From assembly GCA_947625965.1 (NCBI GenBank), contig CANQQO010000012.1:1-38201 (forward strand): a stretch of DNA of 38,201 nt. The letters run 5' to 3'. This stretch comes from an uncultured Oscillospiraceae bacterium (GTDB lineage Bacteria > Bacillota > Clostridia > Oscillospirales > Oscillospiraceae). The translations under genes and the position numbers were made by a program. Under the pieces are notes generated by a model. It was not told the DNA's origin. It saw only the letters and a list, made by a program, of their open reading frames with translations, and searched no databases. Below are positions 7,242 to 14,711 of this stretch, piece after piece (within the stretch, counting starts at the first letter, position 1; each line of letters opens with the position of its first letter).

Positions 7242-9797
7242 TTAGTTGATGAACGTCTCCTCCAGGCTCCGGGTCTCCAGGTTCAGGATGTACTGCATCT
7301 GGTGCAGACCCTTGGACTGGCAGATGTAGACCTCATTTTCAGCCAGGTACCGGCAGTCTACCATGGCCTCGGCCTCCAAAATGGTCCGCTGCCGCATGGT
7401 GGTTAAATCGAGTTGCACCAGATAGTCCCCGTCCAGCAGGAACACCATGCCGCACTGGTAGTCCACATCCCGAAGCTCGCCATACTGGGCCCGATAGAGA
7501 GTGTTGCGGACGCTTCCGTCCGGGCTCACCTGCATCAACGCGCCGTCCTCGGTGATGGCGTAGTTGTAGTACCGGGAGTTTTCCAAAACGGTCACCGGCT
7601 CCGCCAATATCTGCACCAGGGGGCTCCCGGCGTAGAGGGTGGGGCGCGCATAGGGGGCGGCGTAGAGGCAGCCGGTGAAGGCGTCCTGGGCCGCCGTCTC
7701 CGCCAGCAGCTCCTCCCTGGTCTGGGGCAGGGGGGCTACTCCCATGTCCGTCCAGTCCCCAAAGTCCACCAGAGGAACGGCAGGGGCTTCCGCCTCGGGG
7801 TCATAGTGGTCGTGCCAAAGGCCGGTGCCGGTGAAGCAGTCGTCAATGGCCCCCAACTCCTGGGTGTATTCGTTTTTGACCGGGTCGTACCAGCACCGCG
7901 CCAGCGCCAGAAGGCCGGACTTTTCCTGAATGGCCTGGCAGATGAACCGCGCCAGGGAATGCTGCTGATAGGTGTCGATCTGCCCCGGCTGGCCCCACAC
8001 GTCGGTAAAGTCGAATTCCGGGCTGGTATTCTTGTAAATACTGTCTGGGTTGGCGTATTCCTGGGTGAGAAGGGCCATCATCTCCGGATTCATCATGGTC
8101 CAGCCCACCTTGCCCAGGGTGGTCTCCGGGGGGATCAGCCGGAACTCGCTGGCCGGGTACACGGGGATGCCCCCGTAAATGAGATCCATCTTCCCCTCGG
8201 GAATGTAAAGCCGGAAGATGGCGGTTTGGTCCTCGGTATCAGCCGCGTAATAGATCACGTCATAGCTGACCATGACCGCGTCCAGCAGCCGGCCTCCCTC
8301 CACCAGGGTCCGCACTTCCCCGGTCTTTAGGTCTACGGCGGCAATTTGGGCGCTGGTGGCCACATAGCCCACCCGGCCGTCCCCGCCCAGGGCAACGGCC
8401 GTCGCCAGCTCCTCCGGCAGGTCGATGGTGTGGACCGGGTCCCCAAAGCTCCGCGCGTTCAGCACCTCCAGCACGCCGCCCTCGACGTAGACCTCGTAGA
8501 TCGCGGAGCCCTTCTCCCCGGAGATCAGCCATTCCGCCCCGGAGTAGGGCAGGTCCTTGGTGGTCAGGTCGGCATAGGACAGTGGGGCCGCAGGCTCCTG
8601 GACATACCAGTCAACCGCTTCCCCGCCTGTGGGGGCCTGAGTGGGCGGTTCCGTAGGCGCGTCCGTGGCGGTGGAGGCACCCGTCGTCGAATCCTGGGCG
8701 CCGGTGGTGGACGGCGGGGGATCGGACTGGCCGTCCTCCGTCCCGCCGGTGAAGGTGCAGCCCACCGCCAGCGCCGCCACCAGCGCCAGGGTCGCCAAAA
8801 TGGGGACCGAGGTCCGTGGCCTGCGGACGATGCCCTCGATCCGCTCCCGCAGATTGCTGCCTCCCGCCATGGTGGCGGTCACCAGCGGGGAGACGGGCTT
8901 GCTCACCGTCAGATCCAGCAGCGTCTCGCCATAGGCCCGGCGCTCCTCCTCCCCCAGCCGGGCCAGGGCGCCCTCATCGCAGGCCAGCTCCCCGTCCCGG
9001 GAGGACAGCACCGCCGCCCACCAGACCAGGGGATTATACCAGTGGACCGCCAGGCATACGCCCCGCAGCAGGGCCCACACATGGTCGCCATGGCGGAAAT
9101 GGGTCTGCTCATGGGCCAGGGTATGGCGCAGGACCACAGGGTCCGCCGCGGCCTCCTCCGAAAGGTACACCTTGGGCGCGAAAAGGCCAAACAGGCAGGG
9201 CGTCTCCGCCTGGGGCGAGACGTACACCGGCAGTTTGCTCTCCGGGATCTCCAGCCTCCGCCGGTCCCGGCGGAGCTTCCGCGCCAGATGGGCGTTCACC
9301 CAGAGAAAGTACCCGCCTGTGACCACGCCGCCGGCGGCCCAGAGGGTCCCAAGCAGCCCCGCCAGGGTCAGCTCCCGAGGCGCGGGGGTCAGGGCCGTCT
9401 CCGGCGTCTCCGAGGAAGCCTCAGGCGCGCCGGAGAGGGCGGGGCCAACGTCCGCCGGACTGCCCGCCGGGGGCGTCACCGGCGACTCCGAAGGCCCAGG
9501 CTCGCCGGAGGGGGCGGGGCCAGCGGGAAGGCCCTCCGCCGGGCTGTCCGCCAGGGATTGGACCAGAGGCCGCCGGGCCGCCTCCACGATCCTCTGCACC
9601 GGCTGGGTCCGCTCCGCTTCCTGCACCACGGCGCCCACGCTGAAGGTCAGGCTGCCCACGCTCACAGGCACCAGCAGCCGCACCAGCACCAGCGCCCAAA
9701 GGGCGTACCGCACCCGGGCGGGAAGCCGGGTCTTGAACAGCCGCAGCCCCGCCACGATCAAAATCAGCACCGACGAGGAAAGGATCCACTCAACCAT
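7242..9797 (-). CDS. BlaR1/MecR1-type M56 membrane metallopeptidase with an unusual C-terminal sensor-like domain
   Basis: 851 residues. The N-terminal third has several membrane helices and the M56 zinc-protease motif HEQTH (residues 229-233), followed by a conserved region with NPLVWWA and ELACDEGAL, as in BlaR1/MecR1. M56 proteins sense an extracellular signal and cut, or trigger cutting of, the partner BlaI-type repressor. A membrane helix near residues 330-345 leads into a Thr/Pro-rich linker and about 480 extracytoplasmic residues. This part lacks the penicillin-binding SxxK/SxN/KTG set of true BlaR1 and instead shows repeated short beta-strand units (for example VALGGDGRVGYVATS) like a beta-propeller. 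The signal is therefore unlikely to be a beta-lactam; what it is cannot be told. The start overlaps the repressor stop by 8 bp (ATGGTTGA). Confidence 0.88.
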   Translation of the reverse strand: MVEWILSSSVLILIVAGLRLFKTRLPARVRYALWALVLVRLLVPVSVGSLTFSVGAVVQEAERTQPVQRIVEAARRPLVQSLADSPAEGLPAGPAPSGEPGPSESPVTPPAGSPADVGPALSGAPEASSETPETALTPAPRELTLAGLLGTLWAAGGVVTGGYFLWVNAHLARKLRRDRRRLEIPESKLPVYVSPQAETPCLFGLFAPKVYLSEEAAADPVVLRHTLAHEQTHFRHGDHVWALLRGVCLAVHWYNPLVWWAAVLSSRDGELACDEGALARLGEEERRAYGETLLDLTVSKPVSPLVTATMAGGSNLRERIEGIVRRPRTSVPILATLALVAALAVGCTFTGGTEDGQSDPPPSTTGAQDSTTGASTATDAPTEPPTQAPTGGEAVDWYVQEPAAPLSYADLTTKDLPYSGAEWLISGEKGSAIYEVYVEGGVLEVLNARSFGDPVHTIDLPEELATAVALGGDGRVGYVATSAQIAAVDLKTGEVRTLVEGGRLLDAVMVSYDVIYYAADTEDQTAIFRLYIPEGKMDLIYGGIPVYPASEFRLIPPETTLGKVGWTMMNPEMMALLTQEYANPDSIYKNTSPEFDFTDVWGQPGQIDTYQQHSLARFICQAIQEKSGLLALARCWYDPVKNEYTQELGAIDDCFTGTGLWHDHYDPEAEAPAVPLVDFGDWTDMGVAPLPQTREELLAETAAQDAFTGCLYAAPYARPTLYAGSPLVQILAEPVTVLENSRYYNYAITEDGALMQVSPDGSVRNTLYRAQYGELRDVDYQCGMVFLLDGDYLVQLDLTTMRQRTILEAEAMVDCRYLAENEVYICQSKGLHQMQYILNLETRSLEETFIN

Positions 9798-10179
9798 GGT
9801 CTTCCCCTCCCTCCATTTGCGCGAGCATCTGCCGCAACTGCTGGAGCTCCTCCGGGGGCAGGGTCTGCTTCCGGGTCAGGGCGCTGACCAGCAGGCTCAC
9901 GCTGCCCCGGTACGCCCGGCTCAGCACATCCTCCGCCTCCCGCAGCGCCGCGTCCTCCCGAGGGATCAGGGGATAGAACGTCTTGCGGCCCTCCTGGTTC
10001 TCGGAGCGGACCGCGCCCTTCTCCTCCAGGCGGCGCAGAAGGGTCAACGTCGTGCTGCGGTGGTAGCCGGTAGAGGCGCGGAGGGCGTCGGTAACGGTTC
10101 GGCCGGAGGCGCCGGGATGGGCCCAGAGGGCCTCCATCACGCTCCACTCCGCAGGGGTCAGACTGTTTTTCGGTTCCAT
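9790..10179 (-). CDS. BlaI/MecI-family transcriptional repressor
   Basis: 129 residues, normal length for the family. The N-terminal half is a winged helix (LTPAEWSVMEALW, then a recognition helix around TGYHRSTTLTLLRRL), and the C-terminal helices should form the dimer that is opened by proteolysis. It is expected to bind a TACA/TGTA-type palindrome and to repress its own operon until the M56 partner is activated. Such a palindrome overlaps the promoter directly upstream (10221-10242), which supports autorepression. A GGAGG site sits 6 bases before the ATG. The gene overlaps the M56 gene by 8 bp. Confidence 0.93.
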   Translation of the reverse strand: MEPKNSLTPAEWSVMEALWAHPGASGRTVTDALRASTGYHRSTTLTLLRRLEEKGAVRSENQEGRKTFYPLIPREDAALREAEDVLSRAYRGSVSLLVSALTRKQTLPPEELQQLRQMLAQMEGGEDHG

Positions 10180-10209
10180 CTGTATCCTCCTTTTCTTTTT
10201 GATGGGACC

Positions 10210-10242
10210 ATCATACCACAGGTGTTTACATTTGTCAACACC
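10210..10242 (-). promoter_or_regulatory. Promoter and BlaI-type operator of the blaI-blaR1 operon
   Basis: On the minus strand there is a near-consensus sigma-A promoter: TTGACA (10238-10233), a 17-bp spacer and TATGAT (10215-10210). A palindrome of 10-bp arms with one mismatch (GGTGTTTACA-TT-TGTCAACACC, 10221-10242) covers the -35 box and contains the TACA/TGT core typical of BlaI/MecI operators. Repressor binding here would block RNA polymerase. The promoter is read directly from sequence; the identity of the binder is inferred from the adjacent gene. Confidence 0.85.
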
Positions 10243-10357
10243 TTTTTTTGGGAATACAGCGCTCCCTTAAAAAAGATGTAGAAAGTTTGGTCTTTGCGCT
10301 TCGCGGCCGCCGCCGGGGTGGGAATCGGACGATCCGGCGGCCATACTGTGCGCTTCC

Positions 10358-10386
10358 AGGATGGGCGTGATGACCACGCCCATCCT
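10358..10386 (-). repeat. Inverted repeat at the end of the agrB transcription unit
   Basis: A perfect 12-bp stem (10358-10369 with 10375-10386) with a 5-base loop overlaps the stop codon of the small ORF. There is no T-run after it on the minus strand, so it is not a canonical intrinsic terminator. It may be a weak or protein-aided terminator or an mRNA 3'-end stabiliser. The rest of 10243-10357 shows no gene I can support. Confidence 0.6.
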
Positions 10387-10486
10387 AGCGAAGATAGCTG
10401 ATTCCCCCGCTGGCCCACATGGCCAGGATCAGCACGACGCATAGAAGCAGCACCAAGAAATAGCAGATCAGTCGCTCTCTTTTCAT
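10385..10486 (-). CDS. Putative 33-residue single-helix membrane peptide
   Basis: A short ORF starting MKRERL and continuing as one hydrophobic helix (about residues 6-25, with Cys8 and Cys16), ending in a short polar tail. It begins 19 bp after the stop of the 436-residue membrane-anchored protein, on the same strand. The ribosome site is weak. A 12-bp inverted repeat (10358-10386) covers its stop codon. Its place at the end of an agrB-containing unit makes it the only small-peptide candidate there, but it does not look like AgrD: no charged tail and no clear Cys-plus-four-residue ring segment. It may be a small membrane peptide or a chance ORF. Confidence 0.4.
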   Translation of the reverse strand: MKRERLICYFLVLLLCVVLILAMWASGGISYLR

Positions 10487-10505
10487 CTCTACACGCACCG
10501 TTCTT

Positions 10506-11816
10506 TCAAGGCTCGTCGATCAGCATAAAACTGGTCAAATACATATCATCGCCCAGCCCCTTGGGCCGCCGGCCCTCCCAGATTTGGGTGTAGGCGCCGC
10601 CGTCCTCCAGACGAAAGATCTTGATTGTGCTGTCTTTGTATTGGGCAATTACGAATACATTACCGTCGTTGCTGACCTGGATCGCGACATCTCGAAATGT
10701 GGTGGCAGGCTCCTCCAGATCGGTGGAGCTGATGCTGCTTGCGTCGGAGAAAACAAAGGGGATCTGCTGCTGAGAGATCTGCTCCCCGTTCTGGACCCGG
10801 AAGACCCACTCGGGGTTCGCAAAGAAAAAGAGCGTTCCTCCCCGCTGGGCATGTTGGGTATCATTGAGTCCGTAGAAGACGCAGTAACCCAATTCTTCAT
10901 CCCGGGGGGAGCCCTCCAGAAGCGTCTTTGTGTCCAAAACCTCCCCGGAGGCGACATCGAAGGTGGTCAGAAACAGATCGTAGGTGGGACTGTCCGAGGT
11001 GGAAACGAAGGTCTCCAGGCAGTAGATCCGATCCCCGGCGCACAGGTAGGAGGTCTCACGGATATTGTCCATGGGAGGGGTATCGCCAAAAATAAACGGA
11101 TCCTCGTCCAACACAAATTCCCCGGACGCCTCGTCGTAGTTTAGAATATAGCAGCATCTTCCCTCGCCTTCATAGTACCCCGGAAGGCCGCTGTCGGTCA
11201 GACCCTTTTCCCCGTTCGCGACAAAGCAGAAAAATTGCTTGGTCTCCCGATTATAGGAGAGATTATTTAGATAGCCCTGGATCTGGACGTCATAATTCTT
11301 GTCCATGGACACAAAGCGCACAATGCTCAGGTAGCTGGGGTCCTTCTCTTTGGCACTGAATCCCACATTCAGCAGGCAATAGGCGGTGTCCAGCTCCTCA
11401 ATGTAGCCGGTCTGAGGGGGGCCGCCTTTGTGGTGGCAGAAAATTCCCGTGCCGGAGGCGCCGGGCAGATCGTGGGTCCCCTCGCTGTCCACCTGGATGG
11501 TATGATCCTGAAAGAAGAACCAGGTCGCGTTCTTTCCCCCGACCATGAAATGGTCAACACATTCCTCTTCTTCCCGATAGGCGTCCAGAACCGCGCCGTC
11601 TTCGCCGTAAAAATAGAGTTCGGAGCGCATATAGGCTGGGCGCACGGAGGCTGTGAGGGTGGAAAAGTGCAGGATCACCTTGGCCTCCTTGGGAATGGAA
11701 AGGGTCTCTTGAAACTTGGGCTGCAAAAACAGCCAGAGCAGCCAGCCCCCAACAAGTAGCAGAGCCAGCGCCGCGCAGCCGCCCGCCAGGAGCAGCGCTT
11801 TCTTCTTCTTTTTCAT
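10506..11816 (-). CDS. Unrecognised membrane-anchored extracytoplasmic protein coupled to AgrB
   Basis: 436 residues that I do not recognise. The N-terminus is a Lys-rich stretch followed by one long hydrophobic helix (about residues 7-32); there is no proper lipobox, so it is probably an uncleaved signal anchor with the rest outside. The remainder is beta-rich and repetitive: blocks such as FFCFVANGEK, CCYILNYDEASGEF, FLTTFDVASGEV and DVAIQVSNDGNVFVIAQY look like blades of a propeller that reports or binds ligands. Its start overlaps the agrB stop as ATGA (11813-11816), so translation is probably coupled to AgrB. A role in signal export, binding or anchoring next to AgrB is possible, but only context suggests it. 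Confidence 0.75.
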   Translation of the reverse strand: MKKKKKALLLAGGCAALALLLVGGWLLWLFLQPKFQETLSIPKEAKVILHFSTLTASVRPAYMRSELYFYGEDGAVLDAYREEEECVDHFMVGGKNATWFFFQDHTIQVDSEGTHDLPGASGTGIFCHHKGGPPQTGYIEELDTAYCLLNVGFSAKEKDPSYLSIVRFVSMDKNYDVQIQGYLNNLSYNRETKQFFCFVANGEKGLTDSGLPGYYEGEGRCCYILNYDEASGEFVLDEDPFIFGDTPPMDNIRETSYLCAGDRIYCLETFVSTSDSPTYDLFLTTFDVASGEVLDTKTLLEGSPRDEELGYCVFYGLNDTQHAQRGGTLFFFANPEWVFRVQNGEQISQQQIPFVFSDASSISSTDLEEPATTFRDVAIQVSNDGNVFVIAQYKDSTIKIFRLEDGGAYTQIWEGRRPKGLGDDMYLTSFMLIDEP

Positions 11817-12397
11817 TGTCTGTCACTCCATTTCTTGAAATAATTTTGTATATGTGCCAGGACCAGCGAAGCTGCGTCCAGTGCAACCCCTAGGGTGACG
11901 CCGTACAGGCAGTCCAGTCCATTCGCCCAGATGGAAACCCCCGCTAAGGCTATGAGGATCAACAGCCGGACTTTAGAGCCGATGTCATTGGCACTGAACT
12001 CTCGATCCGTCAGTGGGAAGTTGGGATGCCGGAAGGGGGACAGGGCAAAGACCAGGGAACCGGAGACTGCCAGGACCGTAGCGGCTGTCGAACGTGTCAG
12101 GACCGGATAGATCACGCCCAGCGCCGCCAGCTCCAGCGCCAGGGAGACTGCCAGGCAGCCCGGCATGGATTTCATGTGGAAGCCGCTGGTCCGCTGCCGC
12201 AGGAACAGGAAGGAAGCGATAAATATAAGCGTAGGAACCGGCGGGAACAGCAACAATCCGACGGTCAGGAGCAGCCCCATACCGAGGATCGCGGAGATCC
12301 ACTTTTCCAGGCAGTCTTGCAGCCAGGGCCCGTCACTGGGCGGAATGAGATTCCGCTGGACGCTGATATCGACGAAATGGGAAATTAAATGTTTCAC
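11813..12397 (-). CDS. agrB: AgrB-family accessory gene regulator peptidase
   Basis: About 194 residues with four or more membrane helices. AgrB proteins are membrane cysteine endopeptidases that trim the AgrD precursor and form the cyclic autoinducer. The catalytic pair is present in the right spacing: RTSGFH with His74 and PGC with Cys81, seven residues apart as in Staphylococcus AgrB. I set the start at the GTG at 12397, with GAGGGG 9 bases upstream; the frame is open further up to 12496, but that part overlaps the promoter and is not expected to be translated. No typical agrD follows: the stop overlaps the start of the 436-residue gene. The kinase and regulator genes lie upstream but are separated by a terminator. 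Confidence 0.88.
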   Translation of the reverse strand: MKHLISHFVDISVQRNLIPPSDGPWLQDCLEKWISAILGMGLLLTVGLLLFPPVPTLIFIASFLFLRQRTSGFHMKSMPGCLAVSLALELAALGVIYPVLTRSTAATVLAVSGSLVFALSPFRHPNFPLTDREFSANDIGSKVRLLILIALAGVSIWANGLDCLYGVTLGVALDAASLVLAHIQNYFKKWSDRQ

Positions 12398-12416
12398 AAC
12401 TTCACCCCTCGATGCC

Positions 12417-12445
12417 AATATAGCGCGCTGATTTTTGAAAATCAA
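12417..12445 (-). promoter_or_regulatory. Promoter of the agrB unit
   Basis: On the minus strand TTGATT (12445-12440), a 17-bp spacer and TATATT (12422-12417) form a good sigma-A promoter ending 19 bases before the chosen GTG start. The -35 box lies at the edge of a palindrome TGATTTT-CA-AAAATCA. The short leader leaves just enough room for the ribosome site. Confidence 0.75.
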
Positions 12446-12452
12446 GGGGTTT

Positions 12453-12486
12453 GGCACAACTGGAGATTTTCTGGCACAACTGGAGA
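12453..12486 (-). promoter_or_regulatory. Direct repeats upstream of agrB, probable LytTR (AgrA-type) regulator sites
   Basis: Two identical 14-base copies of GGCACAACTGGAGA on the + strand (12453-12466 and 12473-12486) are spaced 20 bp start to start. Read on the minus strand each contains CCAGTTGTG, similar to the 9-base half-site bound by LytTR regulators, which work on two such sites about two helical turns apart. The pair ends 8 bp upstream of the agrB -35 box, the right place for an activator. The LytTR regulator encoded at 13837-14568 is the obvious candidate. Confidence 0.65.
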
Positions 12487-12502
12487 AAAGTAACAAAATG
12501 TA

Positions 12503-12536
12503 ACCAAAAAATGCTCCGGCAAAAGCCGGAGCATTT
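12503..12536 (-). terminator. Intrinsic terminator between the kinase gene and agrB
   Basis: On the minus strand a perfect 12-bp stem (AAATGCTCCGGC, TTTT loop, 12536-12509) is followed by a short T-run and GG. It ends the regulator-kinase transcript so that agrB depends on its own promoter. Confidence 0.85.
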
Positions 12537-12553
12537 CTCCAAATGGGAGGTGT

Positions 12554-13831
12554 TTATTGGGGCCGGGGGACCTCCGCCGCGAACTGAAACCAGCCGTCTG
12601 AGTAGTCGAAGGTGTACTCCGCATTCCACTGGTTCAGGATACCGCGAATGGTTGCCAGGCCGTAGCCATGGTTCAGCCTGTCCGCCTTGGTGGTGACGAT
12701 GTGCCCGTTGAGGATGGTCACTTTCGGGGAGGTATTTCTTACGGAGAGGTAAAGGCTGTCCTCTAAGAGCAGGCAGCACGTGATCTCCTTGGTCCCGGCG
12801 CATTTTTCCGCCGCCTCGATGGCGTTGTCCAGCAGGTTGGACAGCAGCACCACCGTGGCGTCCTCCGGCAGGGGAAAGGCGGACAGGTCGTTCACTTGGA
12901 TCTGCATGGCGACGCCCTTCTCCCGGGCCGCCTGATATTTTTCGTTCAGCACCACGTCCAGAATGGGATTTTTGGAGTTCACGCTGAACACCCGGACGGT
13001 CTGGGTCTGCTGGAGGGCGTCCAGATATTCCCGGGCTTTGGAATACTGCTGCTCGTCCAGGAGGGTATGAAGGGTCTGCAAATGATGGCGGAACTCATGG
13101 ACGCTCTGCCGCTGGGCCCGGTAGCTCTTTTCCAGGGCGGTGATACTCTCCGATTGCAGGGAGATCTGCTGCCGCATCAGGGCTGCCTCCCGCTCCTTTT
13201 GGGTGGATTTTTCCAGGGAGAAGATGGCGAACTGGATGCCGATATTCGCCAGCGCCAAACCGACGCTCAGGATCACCGCGCCAACGGAGAGATCGGGCTG
13301 ATCCGGCGCCGTAAAGAACAGCATACATAAAAAGACCGTGCTTAACGTGGGGAAAGAGAGCGCCAGGAGCAGCCACTGGCCCCGCATCCGGACTCCCTGA
13401 AAAGAGGAGAAATGTTTCCAAAGGTAGGCGGCCAGGAGCGTGAAAAGCCTTTCCGAAGTAATAACGAAGGTATACAGCCATCTTCGGGAAGTAAACTCTT
13501 CAACCGACAATCCAAGAATTGCTGCGGTTCCGAATCCGGCGACCGCATCCATGACGGCCGAGATCAGGAAGGCATTCACGCACAGGAGGAGCCTTGCGGA
13601 CAATTTGCCGTCGAACAGGTAATAAGAAACAAGCAATAGATCGATGAAGGTGGATATAGGACGGAGGGTGCGCGGGATCACGATCATAAGAATAATTTGC
13701 ACGGCAGTGAAAAATAGATAACCGAGAATGATCTGCGTCCGATTCCGCTTCACAGGCAAAAACGCGGACAGGAACAGTAAGAGCGCCAAATCGTCGATCA
13801 GCGCCCAAAGAACGGTCAGCACATGTTCCAT
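12554..13831 (-). CDS. AgrC-like GHKL sensor histidine kinase
   Basis: About 425 residues. The first ~190 form six or so membrane helices, as in AgrC peptide receptors. A coiled linker leads to the phosphoacceptor region SVHEFRHHLQTL (His249 is the likely phosphorylated residue), then a GHKL ATPase with N-box NLLDNAIEAA and G-box HGYGLATIRG. This build (HPK10 class) is typical of kinases that sense cyclic or linear peptides. I choose the ATG at 13831 because GAGGTGAT lies 6-7 bases upstream; in-frame GTG at 13855 and ATG at 13837 are alternatives. The regulator gene ends just upstream, at 13837. The cognate signal is unknown because no agrD is visible nearby. Confidence 0.9.
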   Translation of the reverse strand: MEHVLTVLWALIDDLALLLFLSAFLPVKRNRTQIILGYLFFTAVQIILMIVIPRTLRPISTFIDLLLVSYYLFDGKLSARLLLCVNAFLISAVMDAVAGFGTAAILGLSVEEFTSRRWLYTFVITSERLFTLLAAYLWKHFSSFQGVRMRGQWLLLALSFPTLSTVFLCMLFFTAPDQPDLSVGAVILSVGLALANIGIQFAIFSLEKSTQKEREAALMRQQISLQSESITALEKSYRAQRQSVHEFRHHLQTLHTLLDEQQYSKAREYLDALQQTQTVRVFSVNSKNPILDVVLNEKYQAAREKGVAMQIQVNDLSAFPLPEDATVVLLSNLLDNAIEAAEKCAGTKEITCCLLLEDSLYLSVRNTSPKVTILNGHIVTTKADRLNHGYGLATIRGILNQWNAEYTFDYSDGWFQFAAEVPRPQ

Positions 13832-13836
13832 ACCCA

Positions 13837-14568
13837 TCACCTCGGCTGCTTCCACAGAAGATATTTCTGCTTGATCTCATTGTACTGCATTTGGCTGACG
13901 CGCAAAACCGTCCCGTTGTCCAGGACGACCCCTTTGCTGGACAGCTTCGCGATGAACCGCATATTCACCAGATAGCTCTTATGGACCCGCAGGAACCCGC
14001 TCATCTCCAAGTCCTGCTCGATCTCGGAAAGGGTGCCCCGGATTTGATAGCGCCTGCCCTCCGTCTCCGGCGGGATGGGGCGCAGGAAGATCTCGATGTT
14101 GTGCCGCAGGACCTCCAGCCGCTCCAAATATTTGATCGGCAGATCGATCTGATTGCCGTCCACCCAGACCGTGTAGACTTCCCGCGCCAACCGAATGCGG
14201 TCAAGGGCTTGGCTGAGATAGGTATTGAAAATTCCTTCCAGATCCCGTTTGAGGACATAGCGGAAGGCGCTGACCTCGTAGCCGGCGGGGGCGAACTCGA
14301 TGAAATTGGTGACGAAGATCAGCACTGCGTCCTGGCGGAAGGCGCGGAGCCGCCGGGCCAGGGCAATGCCGTCGTCCTCCGGGGTGGCCAGGTCCACATC
14401 CAGCAGCGCCAGGTCGCACAGCTCCAGCTCCCGGTCGGAGATGCTGGCCGTATCCGTGTGGGCCAAAATCTCAAACCCTTCCCCTTGACTGCTCAGAAAC
14501 GCCTCCACACGGCTTTTCATACGGTTTAGAAACAATTCGTCGTCATCACAAAGCAAAACACGGAGCAT
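13837..14568 (-). CDS. AgrA/LytTR-type response regulator
   Basis: 243 residues: an N-terminal receiver domain with acidic pocket Asp8/Asp9, phosphoacceptor Asp57 (in LALLDVDL), the usual Thr in FVTNF and Lys in YVLKRD, followed by a LytTR DNA-binding domain with FLRVHKSYLVNM. Phosphorylated by the adjacent kinase, it should bind pairs of 9-base direct repeats; such repeats lie upstream of agrB. It is the first gene of its transcript, with its own promoter at 14599-14627. It is transcribed divergently from the serine hydrolase gene. Confidence 0.92.
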   Translation of the reverse strand: MLRVLLCDDDELFLNRMKSRVEAFLSSQGEGFEILAHTDTASISDRELELCDLALLDVDLATPEDDGIALARRLRAFRQDAVLIFVTNFIEFAPAGYEVSAFRYVLKRDLEGIFNTYLSQALDRIRLAREVYTVWVDGNQIDLPIKYLERLEVLRHNIEIFLRPIPPETEGRRYQIRGTLSEIEQDLEMSGFLRVHKSYLVNMRFIAKLSSKGVVLDNGTVLRVSQMQYNEIKQKYLLWKQPR

Positions 14569-14598
14569 ACCCTCGCCTCCCGGGAGCAGGATAAGACC

Positions 14599-14627
14599 AT
14601 TTTACAGGAAAAAAGGATAAAATTCAA
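14599..14627 (-). promoter_or_regulatory. Promoter of the regulator-kinase operon
   Basis: On the minus strand TTGAAT (14627-14622), a 17-bp spacer and TAAAAT (14604-14599). A GGGAGG-type ribosome site follows before the ATG at 14568. No copy of the CCAGTTGTG repeat is seen here. Confidence 0.75.
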
Positions 14628-14639
14628 TCCCTTTTTGCA

Positions 14640-14689
14640 TTTGCGGCCACCCCCGCCTCCCTAGGAGGAAGAAAGCGGGCGGCCGCAAA
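14640..14689. repeat. Inverted repeat in the divergent intergenic region
   Basis: Nine-base arms TTTGCGGCC (14640-14648) and GGCCGCAAA (14681-14689) flank an inner CCTCC/GGAGG pairing. It lies between the two divergent promoters and could be a regulator site or a cruciform; it has no T-run that would mark a terminator for either gene. Confidence 0.55.
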
Positions 14690-14711
14690 GGCGACAATCT
14701 CTTGTTCTCGC

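Noticed and set aside
7242..10179. A beta-lactam resistance switch
   Set aside because: The sensor part lacks penicillin-binding motifs and no beta-lactamase gene is under the operator; the nearby class C-fold hydrolase has HTG, no signal peptide and its own promoter.
10385..10486. The small ORF as a genuine AgrD
   Set aside because: It lacks the amphipathic N-terminus, Cys ring segment and acidic tail of AgrD; kept only as an unnamed small ORF.
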